From Ruminococcus sp. UBA5129 (GTDB taxonomy: Bacteria; Bacillota; Clostridia; Oscillospirales; Ruminococcaceae), in assembly GCA_002414125.1 (NCBI GenBank), contig DHYN01000110.1, positions 9,059-21,141 of the forward strand: a stretch of DNA of 12,083 nt, in the 5' to 3' direction. This document shows, in pieces, positions 1 through 5,853 of this stretch. Below the pieces are notes generated by a model, which worked only from the letters and a program-made list of their open reading frames with translations, did not search any database and was not told the origin of the DNA. Within the stretch, counting starts at the first letter, position 1. Each line of letters opens with the position of its first letter. The position numbers and the translations under genes were made by a program.

Positions 1-22
1 GATATTCCTTGTGTAATGGAAT
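1..22. repeat. Left arm of a 22-bp exact inverted repeat (partner inside traX)
   Basis: Bases 1-22 are the exact reverse complement of bases 272-293, with no mismatch. The match stops at base 23, and its outer end cannot be seen because the window begins here. Within each copy ATTCC and GGAAT form a small dyad around a 9-base centre, an arrangement also seen in site-specific recombinase sites. Read on the minus strand in the traX frame, this copy encodes FHYTRNI, a conserved stretch of TraX. A TAA stop lies four codons before it and no start codon intervenes, so the minus-strand copy has no visible N-terminus of its own. Confidence 0.85.
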
Positions 23-101
23 GAAGTAATGGCTTATTGGCTGTAACGTAAATAGGAGCGACAGGTCTTTCTTTCAGAATGCCGCAAAAAGGTGGAAAAC
101 A

Positions 102-818
102 ATGACTAAAAAGGGAATTACAGCATCAGAACTGAAATACATAGCCATACTTGCGATGTTTGCGGATCACATTGCTTGGGCATTTATTCCGACCGATACG
201 ATTTTGTCTCAGATCATTCATTTTTTCGGAAGAATTACAGCTCCCGTCATGTGTTTCTTTCTTACAGAGGGATTCCATTACACAAGGAATATCAAAAAGT
301 ATTTTGGCAGACTTGCTGCTTTTGCTGTCGTTTCGCATTTTGCATATGCCCTTTTTTCAACAGGAAGCTTTTTTGGAAAAGCGCTTGAAAGTGTTATTAC
401 AACATTATTTCTGAGCCTTGCAGCTATTTGGGTATTAAATTATAATAAAATCAAACCATGCTTTAAGATTCCGATAATACTCATGCTAATAATTCTTTCG
501 GAACACTGCGATTGGGGATATAATCTGATTTTCTTCACTCTCGCATTTGAGCTTGGGCGCGGAAGCCGCAAAGATCAGATACTTGCATATGCTTCATGTG
601 CTTTTATTTTAAATATACTCCCTTTATTTAGTTTGCTTAGAGCAGGTTTTGATCTGTTTTTTGTTCAGATATTTAATCTGGGCGTTTTACTGCCGATACC
701 GCTTCTCATGCTTTATAACGGGCAGAAAGGCGGCGGAAAGGCTACAAAGTGGGTATTTTATATTTTCTATCCGGCACATCTTATTGTGATCGGGCTTATA
801 GATTATATTTATGGATGA
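102..818 (+). CDS. TraX-family integral membrane protein
   Basis: A 238-residue, very hydrophobic protein with about eight predicted membrane segments (roughly residues 10-30, 33-55, 69-87, 97-113, 122-136, 139-152, 158-178, 184-206, 216-236). TraX-family marks include LKYIA..AMFADH near residues 11-23, GRI..PVMCFF at 43-53, EGFHYTRN at 56-63, KYFGRLA at 66-72 and FYPAHL at 222-227. F-plasmid TraX N-acetylates pilin. Chromosomal clostridial members have no settled role, and a membrane acyl-transfer function is only inferred from the family. The start at 102 has a good ribosome site, AAAAAGGTGG at 86-95. Codons are richer in A/T-ending forms than in the genes downstream, which hints at a different history. 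icd follows 30 bases after the stop with no terminator between. The 22-bp inverted repeat covers codons 57-64. Confidence 0.9.
   Translation: MTKKGITASELKYIAILAMFADHIAWAFIPTDTILSQIIHFFGRITAPVMCFFLTEGFHYTRNIKKYFGRLAAFAVVSHFAYALFSTGSFFGKALESVITTLFLSLAAIWVLNYNKIKPCFKIPIILMLIILSEHCDWGYNLIFFTLAFELGRGSRKDQILAYASCAFILNILPLFSLLRAGFDLFFVQIFNLGVLLPIPLLMLYNGQKGGGKATKWVFYIFYPAHLIVIGLIDYIYG
272..293. repeat. Right arm of the 22-bp exact inverted repeat, within traX
   Basis: Exact reverse complement of bases 1-22. It spans the third base of Gly57 to the end of Ile64 of the TraX protein. The segment between the arms (23-271) contains the traX ribosome site, start codon and first 57 codons. Inversion between the arms would therefore exchange what lies downstream of codon 57 without changing the reading frame. 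Confidence 0.85.
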
Positions 819-848
819 TCAATTATTGTAAATAGGAGGTACAAATCA

Positions 849-2063
849 ATGGCAAAAATTCAGATGAAAACGCCGCTCGTTGAGATGGACGGCGATGAGA
901 TGACCCGAATCCTCTGGGCTTGGATCAAGGATATACTTATTGATCCCTATGTTGATCTTAAGACCGAGTATTACGATCTCGGTCTCGAGAACAGGGAAAA
1001 GACAAAGGATCAGGTAACATTTGATTCGGCTGAGGCTACAAAGAAGTACGGTGTAGCAGTAAAGTGTGCAACCATCACTCCTAATGCTGCAAGAATGCCC
1101 GAGTACAATCTTACACAGATGTGGAAGTCGCCCAACGGCACTATCAGAGCTATCCTTGACGGCACAGTATTCCGTACTCCTATAATCGTAAAGGGAGTTG
1201 AGCCCTATATCCCCACATGGACAAAGCCTATCACGATAGCACGTCACGCGTACGGTGATGTCTACAAGAATACCGAGATGAGAGTCGAGCAGGGCAGCAA
1301 GGCGGAGCTCGTAGTTACCGATAAGGACGGAAACGAGACTCGTGAGCTGATCCACGATTTTGCTAAGTGTGACGGTATAATTCAGGGACTGCACAATCTT
1401 GATGACAGTATTGCAGGCTTTGCAAGAGCTTGTCTCAACTACGGTCTTGATCTCAAGCAGGACGTATGGTTTGCCTCAAAGGACACTATCTCGAAAAAGT
1501 ACGACCACAGATTCAAGGATATTTTCGCTGAGATCTACGAGAATGAATATAAGGAAAGGTACGAGGCAGCAGGCATCGAGTATTTCTATACACTCATCGA
1601 CGATGCGGTTGCAAGAGTTATCCGTTCAAACGGCGGTTATATCTGGGCTTGCAAGAATTATGACGGCGATGTAATGTCTGATATGGTATCTACAGCATAC
1701 GGAAGCCTTGCTATGATGACATCTGTCCTTGTATCGCCCGATGGAATTTATGAGTATGAGGCTGCACACGGTACGGTACAGCGCCACTACTACAAGTATC
1801 TCAAGGGCGAGGAAACATCTACCAACTCCGTAGCAACGATCTTCGCATGGACAGGCGCTCTCCGCAAGAGAGGCGAGCTTGATGCTTCTCCCGGGCTCTG
1901 TGATTTCGCAGATAAGCTCGAAAAAGCAACGATCGCAACGATTGAGGAAGGCGTAATGACAGGCGACCTCTATCTCATTTCTAAGCTCGAAAACAAGACA
2001 AAGGTCGATTCAAAGACTTTCCTTGAGGAAATCAGGAATCGCCTTGATGCAATGATGCAATAA
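849..2063 (+). CDS. icd: NADP-dependent isocitrate dehydrogenase
   Basis: Oxidative decarboxylation of isocitrate to 2-oxoglutarate with NADP+ in the cytosol, reversible under reducing conditions. The 404-residue length and sequence match the homodimeric type II family that includes human IDH1/2, not the E. coli type. Visible motifs are [17 protein letters not shown] at 93-109 (isocitrate-binding Ser94, Asn96, Arg100, Arg109), ARHAYGDVY at 131-139 (Arg132, Tyr139), SKDT at 210-213 (catalytic Lys211) and the metal-binding aspartates Asp251, Asp274 and Asp278. HGTVQRH at 307-313 carries the Arg-His pair that contacts the NADP phosphate. The start is fixed by AGGAGG at 834-839. rex begins 16 bases after the stop, so the two are probably co-transcribed. 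I saw no clear promoter in the 30 bases before the start, so transcription may begin inside or upstream of traX. Confidence 0.97.
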   Translation: MAKIQMKTPLVEMDGDEMTRILWAWIKDILIDPYVDLKTEYYDLGLENREKTKDQVTFDSAEATKKYGVAVKCATITPNAARMPEYNLTQMWKSPNGTIRAILDGTVFRTPIIVKGVEPYIPTWTKPITIARHAYGDVYKNTEMRVEQGSKAELVVTDKDGNETRELIHDFAKCDGIIQGLHNLDDSIAGFARACLNYGLDLKQDVWFASKDTISKKYDHRFKDIFAEIYENEYKERYEAAGIEYFYTLIDDAVARVIRSNGGYIWACKNYDGDVMSDMVSTAYGSLAMMTSVLVSPDGIYEYEAAHGTVQRHYYKYLKGEETSTNSVATIFAWTGALRKRGELDASPGLCDFADKLEKATIATIEEGVMTGDLYLISKLENKTKVDSKTFLEEIRNRLDAMMQ

Positions 2064-2079
2064 AAAGAAAGGCAGAAAA

Positions 2080-2724
2080 ATGTCAAAAAATTCGGTATCA
2101 AATTCCGTAATAAGACGTTTGCCGCGATACTACAGGTTCCTCGGTGAGCTTGAAAAGCAGGGGACTGTCCGTATATCGTCGCGTGAGCTGTCGGAGAAAA
2201 TGGCTCTGACAGCTTCGCAGATACGACAGGATCTCAATTGCTTTGGAGGCTTTGGACAGCAGGGCTACGGCTATAATGTCAGTGAGCTGCGCGAAAAGAT
2301 AGGTGAGATACTCGGAGTACATTCCGGAAATCCAATAATTCTGATCGGCGCAGGTAATCTCGGACGCACTATCGCCACGCATATGAGCTTTGCGGAACGC
2401 GGCTTTCGGCTCATCGGGATTTTCGACATTGATCCGAAGCTGAGCGGAGTTGAGATCGGTGATCTTAAGGTTCGCAACAGTATTGAGCTGGAGCGCTTCT
2501 GCATTGAAAATTCGCCGACCGCAGCAGTGCTTTGTATTCCGAAAGAAGCTGCGGCTGAGATCGCGAAAAGGCTGCAATCCTACGGTATAAAGGCGTTTTG
2601 GAATTTCAGCCACTTCGATCTTCGCAGTGAAAACAGTGATGTCATCGTGGAAAACGTTCATCTCGGAGACAGCCTCATGACTCTTGCATACGGTCTTAAT
2701 TCGATGAATGACACTGAAAAATGA
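2080..2724 (+). CDS. rex: Redox-sensing transcriptional repressor Rex
   Basis: Rex homodimers bind operator DNA when NAD+ prevails and release it when NADH rises, inducing fermentative and reductive genes. The 214-residue protein has the expected two domains. The N-terminal winged helix covers about residues 1-80, with the recognition region TASQIRQDL at 44-52 and the conserved GGFGQQGYGY at 56-65. A Rossmann domain follows, with ILIGAGNLGR at 87-96 (glycines 90, 92, 95) and an acidic residue after the second strand (FDIDP, 115-119), consistent with NAD(H) preference. NFSHFDL at 175-181 and a C-terminal helix support dimer formation. A purine-rich site, AAGAAAGGC, precedes the start. The gene shares a transcript with icd and sits next to the fumC-hdr operon, a plausible target, though no good consensus Rex operator was found in the window. 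Confidence 0.96.
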   Translation: MSKNSVSNSVIRRLPRYYRFLGELEKQGTVRISSRELSEKMALTASQIRQDLNCFGGFGQQGYGYNVSELREKIGEILGVHSGNPIILIGAGNLGRTIATHMSFAERGFRLIGIFDIDPKLSGVEIGDLKVRNSIELERFCIENSPTAAVLCIPKEAAAEIAKRLQSYGIKAFWNFSHFDLRSENSDVIVENVHLGDSLMTLAYGLNSMNDTEK

Positions 2725-2726
2725 TC

Positions 2727-2774
2727 TATGGCGATCTCTGGAAATGCGAGATCAGCAAAAGTGAGATCGCTATA
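2727..2774 (+). other. Nested, mutually exclusive hairpins after rex
   Basis: GCGATCTC at 2731-2738 can pair with GAGATCGC at 2763-2770. The stem extends outward through a G.T pair and three A-T pairs to about 12 bp (2727-2738 with 2763-2774). The same left arm can instead pair with GAGATC at 2748-2753. The two folds exclude each other. The structure begins three bases after the rex stop and lies just before the terminator, so it may protect the mRNA 3' end or help termination. Confidence 0.5.
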
Positions 2775-2784
2775 ATTTTACCTG

Positions 2785-2812
2785 AACAAGGAGCTTTTTC
2801 CTTGTTTTTTCT
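2785..2812 (+). terminator. Intrinsic terminator of the icd-rex unit
   Basis: A perfect 8-bp stem, AACAAGGA (2785-2792) with TCCTTGTT (2799-2806), has a 6-base loop and is followed by a T-rich tail (TTTTCTT). This is a standard rho-independent terminator 60 bases after the rex stop. It separates the icd-rex transcript from the fumC operon. Confidence 0.85.
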
Positions 2813-3143
2813 TGAATATAAATGTGAAAAAAATATCAATCTTCCGACAGTATTATATCTCAAATGGAATATCTGCATTCCGAATTGATATATATACATT
2901 TATGACAGTACTAAAATGTGGATTTTGTGTGAATGATGCGGAATTTCACTATACACTAAGTCTGAGCACAAAGCAGGCTTGTGCGGATTTTAAGATGTAC
3001 AGATCAACCGTACAGCGCCGTTTTAAAGGCTTATTTCGAGAACATTCGGACGTCGGACGGCTCAGCTCGGGTGTATGTTAAAATTGCTGTTAAAATGCAC
3101 AAAAAAGTTGAACAAAGCAACTATTTCAGATATGGTTTAATAT
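2813..3143. other. Intergenic stretch without a convincing gene
   Basis: About 330 bases of mostly AT-rich DNA, with a locally GC-richer patch near 2990-3070. The only sizeable reading frame (2812-3081) needs a TTG start inside the terminator tail, has no ribosome site and shows no domain I recognise. A small hairpin, GCACAA (2966-2971) with TTGTGC (2979-2984), has a 7-base loop. A direct repeat TGTTAAAAT occurs at 3076-3084 and 3088-3096. A weak promoter-like pair, TTGAAC (3108-3113) and TATGGT (3131-3136), has a 17-base spacer. Nothing here is firmly assignable. Confidence 0.5.
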
Positions 3144-3167
3144 ATATCAATATTTGAATATTGATAT
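3144..3167. promoter_or_regulatory. 24-bp palindrome, candidate operator upstream of fumC
   Basis: Two 11-base arms (ATATCAATATT and its exact complement) surround a 2-base centre. The dyad ends 13 bases before the -35 of the predicted fumC promoter. Its centre is about 60 bases before the predicted transcription start, a position used by class I activators. It does not match the Rex consensus (TTGTTAA-N4-TTAACAA) or the FNR arrangement TTGAT-N4-ATCAA; here the half-sites face the other way. The regulator is unknown. Confidence 0.55.
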
Positions 3168-3180
3168 TCTTAACTTAGAT

Positions 3181-3209
3181 TTGTTTTTTTACGCTATTAC
3201 TGGTATACT
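3181..3209 (+). promoter_or_regulatory. Extended -10 promoter of the fumC-hdr operon
   Basis: The -35 is TTGTTT (3181-3186), the spacer is 17 bases, and the -10 is TATACT (3204-3209) preceded by TGG, giving an extended -10 (TGnTATACT). Transcription would start near 3216. That leaves a leader of about 65 bases holding a small hairpin (GCGGT 3227-3231 with ACCGC 3235-3239) before the fumC ribosome site. It is the best promoter match in this gap. Start-site evidence is lacking. Confidence 0.6.
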
Positions 3210-3279
3210 GTTTAATAGGATTGAATGCGGTTTGACCGCTATCTTAATAAATCACAAATTGCAAAAAGGTGGTATTTTA

Positions 3280-4656
3280 ATGGAATATCGTATTGAACAC
3301 GATTCTATGGGCGAGGTAAAGGTACCTGCCGATAAGTACTGGGCAGCTCAGACCGAGAGAAGTCACGAGAATTTCCCGATAGGAGTCGGCATAGAGACAA
3401 TGCCGCGCGAGATCACTCATGCGTTCGGTATCCTCAAGAAAGCCGCTGCCATTGCCAATCACGCTGTCAAGCCTGAGAAAATGACCGATGCTAAGCTCGC
3501 AGCTATCTCAAAGGCTTGCGATGAGGTTATCAGCGGTGAGCTGAACGAACATTTTCCGCTTGTTGTATGGCAGACCGGAAGCGGTACGCAGTCCAATATG
3601 AACGCTAATGAGGTTATTGCAAACAGAGGCAACGAGATCGCAGGCGAGAAGCTCCTCCACCCGAACGATGATATTAACATGAGCCAGTCGTCAAACGACA
3701 CGTTCCCGACTGCCATGCATATAGCTGCTGTTCTTGCAGTTGAGGATAAGGTCATCCCTGCTATCGACACTCTCACCGAGACATTCAAGCGCCTTGAGGC
3801 TGAAAATGAGGGCATTGTCAAGAGTGGACGTACTCATCTTCAGGATGCAACTCCGATCAAGTTCTCTCAGGAGATAAGCGGCTGGAGAGCGTCTCTCGAA
3901 AAGGACAGAAAGATGCTTCTTAATGCTGTTGAAGAGCTCAAGGAGCTTGCACTTGGCGGAACGGCAGTCGGTACGGGACTCAATGCTCCGACAGGCTTTG
4001 CAGAGATGGCGGCACAGGCTATAAGCGAGCTCACAGGCAAGAACTTCGTGACAGCTCCGAATAAATTCCATTCGCTCACTTCTAAGGATGAGATCGTGTT
4101 TGCGCATGGTGCGCTCAAGGCGCTTGCAGCCGACATGATGAAGATCGCAAACGATGTAAGATGGCTTGCATCAGGTCCTCGAGACGGTCTCGGCGAGATA
4201 TTCATTCCCGAGAACGAGCCCGGTTCTTCTATCATGCCCGGCAAGGTAAATCCCACACAGTGCGAGCAGGTAACTATGGTAGCGGTACAGGTAATAGGCA
4301 ACGATGTTGCGGTAGGTATGGCTGCTTCGCAGGGTAACTTCGAGCTGAACGTGTTCATGCCTGTATGTGCTTACAATTTCCTACAGTCGGCAAGGCTTCT
4401 CGCCGAGTCGATCATGGCATTCAACAACAACTGCGCAGTCGGCATCAAGGCTAACAAGGAGAAGATGCACCATAATCTCCATAACTCGCTCATGCTTGTA
4501 ACGGCGCTCAACCCCTATATCGGATACGAGAATGCTGCAAAGACTGCCAAAAAGGCATTCAAGGACAATATTTCGCTTAAGGAAGCCTGCGTGGAGCTTG
4601 GTTTCCTGACCGCCGAAAGGTTTGACGAGGTGTTCCACCCCGAAGAAATGGTTTGA
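3280..4656 (+). CDS. fumC: Class II fumarate hydratase (fumarase C)
   Basis: Reversible, iron-independent hydration of fumarate to malate in the cytosol, as a homotetramer. The 458-residue length is normal for FumC. Family motifs in order are GSGTQSNMNANEV at 100-112, which favours fumarase over aspartase (usually GAGTSVNMN), HPNDDINMSQSSND at 127-140, GRTHLQDATP at 183-192 with the catalytic-region His186, and the signature loop GSSIMPGKVNP at 315-325 carrying the active-site serine. I chose ATG 3280 because AAAAAGGTGG lies just upstream and the protein then begins as the family does. An upstream in-frame TTG would add 42 unrelated residues. It is the first gene of the operon, and hdrB starts 17 bases after its stop. 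In context it probably runs from malate to fumarate, feeding the fumarate reductase-like subunits at the operon's end. Confidence 0.97.
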   Translation: MEYRIEHDSMGEVKVPADKYWAAQTERSHENFPIGVGIETMPREITHAFGILKKAAAIANHAVKPEKMTDAKLAAISKACDEVISGELNEHFPLVVWQTGSGTQSNMNANEVIANRGNEIAGEKLLHPNDDINMSQSSNDTFPTAMHIAAVLAVEDKVIPAIDTLTETFKRLEAENEGIVKSGRTHLQDATPIKFSQEISGWRASLEKDRKMLLNAVEELKELALGGTAVGTGLNAPTGFAEMAAQAISELTGKNFVTAPNKFHSLTSKDEIVFAHGALKALAADMMKIANDVRWLASGPRDGLGEIFIPENEPGSSIMPGKVNPTQCEQVTMVAVQVIGNDVAVGMAASQGNFELNVFMPVCAYNFLQSARLLAESIMAFNNNCAVGIKANKEKMHHNLHNSLMLVTALNPYIGYENAAKTAKKAFKDNISLKEACVELGFLTAERFDEVFHPEEMV

Positions 4657-4673
4657 TCGGAAAGGAAGATTCT

Positions 4674-5468
4674 ATGATTTTCACATATTATCCCGGCTGT
4701 ACGCTGAGAACAAAGGCTAAGGATCTCGACCGCTATGCAAGGCTTTCCGCCGAGGCGCTCGGAATCACTCTCGAAGAGCCCGAGAATTGGCAGTGCTGCG
4801 GCGGTGCGTATTCCAATGTCAATGACGAGGCTGCTACGAAGCTTTCTGCCGCAAGAGTACTCAATTCCGCAAAGGAGCTCGGAAGACCTCTCGTCACCGT
4901 TTGTTCCGCTTGTCATAACGTCATCAAGCAGACTAATTATGACATCCAGCACAATGCAACGCTCGCATACAAGGTAAACAATTACCTCGGACTTGATCCG
5001 CAGTACAACGGTGAAACAACGGTTTACCACTATCTTGAGATGCTGCGCGATGTTGTGGGCTTTGATAAGCTCGCCGAGAAAGTCGTGAATCCTCTTAAGG
5101 GAAAGAAGATCGCCGCATATTACGGTTGTTTGCTTCTCAGACCTTCAAGGGCTCTTTCAATGGACGATCCCGAGAATCCCACGATCATGGAGGACTTCAT
5201 TCGTGCGATCGGAGCTGACCCCGTGATATATTCGCAGAGAGTTGAGTGCTGCGGAGGATACATCACGCTCGAGGATAAGGCGCAGGCTTCAAAGAGAAGC
5301 AGCGCGGTAATGACCGATGCCGAGGAAAACGGAGCAGAGATGGTCGTAACAGCATGTCCGCTTTGTCTGTACAATCTCAAAAAGAATTCAGGTTCACAGC
5401 TTCCTGTTGTATATATCACCGAGCTCCTCGCAGAGGCTCTCGGAGTTAAGGAGGAGAGCAATGAGTAA
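4674..5468 (+). CDS. hdrB: Heterodisulfide reductase-like subunit B (two CCG domains)
   Basis: The 264-residue protein carries two complete CCG motifs that in HdrB bind two noncubane [4Fe-4S] clusters, where electrons reach the high-potential acceptor. The first motif uses Cys9, Cys41-Cys42-Gly43, Cys77 and Cys80. The second uses Cys152, Cys192-Cys193-Gly194, Cys228 and Cys231. In methanogens the acceptor is CoM-S-S-CoB. Bacteria like this one lack those thiols, so the acceptor must be another disulfide, a protein partner, or possibly the fumarate reductase-like subunits of this operon (inference). ATG 4674 is preferred to an in-frame TTG at 4653, because AAGGAAG (4662-4668) sits correctly before it and the YYPGC start is typical. 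The 3' end overlaps hdrC by 8 bases, implying coupled translation. No key residue is missing. Confidence 0.93.
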   Translation: MIFTYYPGCTLRTKAKDLDRYARLSAEALGITLEEPENWQCCGGAYSNVNDEAATKLSAARVLNSAKELGRPLVTVCSACHNVIKQTNYDIQHNATLAYKVNNYLGLDPQYNGETTVYHYLEMLRDVVGFDKLAEKVVNPLKGKKIAAYYGCLLLRPSRALSMDDPENPTIMEDFIRAIGADPVIYSQRVECCGGYITLEDKAQASKRSSAVMTDAEENGAEMVVTACPLCLYNLKKNSGSQLPVVYITELLAEALGVKEESNE

Positions 5469-5841
5469 TATCAAAGATGCAGTGCTCAATTCATACGGCA
5501 AAAATGTCAGAAAGTGCATGAAGTGCGGAAAGTGCTCCGCGACCTGCCCTTCATATGACGAAATGGAGTATCATCCTCATCAGTTCGTGAGTATGGTCGA
5601 AAAGGGCGATATTGAGACTCTTATGAAGTCGGAGTCCATTTTCAAGTGCCTTACTTGTTATGCTTGCGTGGAAAGATGCCCGAGAAATGTTGAACCTGCA
5701 AGGGTAATTGAGGCAGTCCGCTTCGCACAGCTCAGAAAGCAGGGAAACAACCACCTGATACCTGATATGATCCCTGATATGCTCGATGAAGATCTCCCTC
5801 AGCAGGCTATCGTCACAGCATTCAGAAAATATGCTAAGTAA
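5461..5841 (+). CDS. hdrC: Heterodisulfide reductase-like subunit C
   Basis: A small 126-residue electron carrier linking HdrA to HdrB through two [4Fe-4S] clusters. The ligand sets are CxxCxxCxxxCP at Cys19, 22, 25, 29 and at Cys63, 66, 69, 73. It is shorter than many methanogen HdrC proteins but keeps both clusters and the helical C-terminal region (VIEAVRFAQLRKQG at 82-95). A short internal repeat, IPDM-IPDM, lies at 100-107. The start at 5461 is set by a strong AAGGAGGAG (5449-5457), which lies inside the end of hdrB. An upstream in-frame start at 5407 would only add shadow-coded residues. hdrA follows after 12 bases. The B-C-A order differs from some archaeal arrangements but is common in bacterial hdr-flx clusters. 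Confidence 0.93.
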   Translation: MSNIKDAVLNSYGKNVRKCMKCGKCSATCPSYDEMEYHPHQFVSMVEKGDIETLMKSESIFKCLTCYACVERCPRNVEPARVIEAVRFAQLRKQGNNHLIPDMIPDMLDEDLPQQAIVTAFRKYAK

Positions 5842-5853
5842 GGAGGAGAAATA

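Noticed and set aside
79..105. An 8-codon leader peptide frame whose TGA overlaps the traX ATG
   Set aside because: It has no good ribosome site of its own at usual spacing. Its sequence is simply the traX ribosome site read as codons.
846..1394. Long minus-strand frames opposite icd, fumC and the hdr genes
   Set aside because: They mirror strongly conserved plus-strand genes, have no ribosome sites and show no family resemblance.
2812..3081. An 89-codon reading frame between rex and fumC
   Set aside because: It needs a TTG start inside the terminator's T tail, has no ribosome site and shows no recognisable domain. It may be chance or a decayed remnant.
3139..3176. Outer GTTTAA/TTAAC arms around the palindrome as a Rex operator
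   Set aside because: The half-sites are far too widely spaced for Rex (18-bp site), and one arm needs a bulge.
3154..3279. A 42-residue upstream extension of fumC from a TTG
   Set aside because: It would begin inside the palindrome and before the predicted promoter. ATG 3280 has AAAAAGGTGG and a family-typical N-terminus.
4653..4673. Earlier TTG start of hdrB overlapping the fumC stop
   Set aside because: There is no ribosome site at the right distance. The purine-rich AAGGAAG serves ATG 4674.
5407..5460. Earlier start for hdrC within hdrB
   Set aside because: The added residues are shadow translation of hdrB, and AAGGAGGAG clearly serves ATG 5461.
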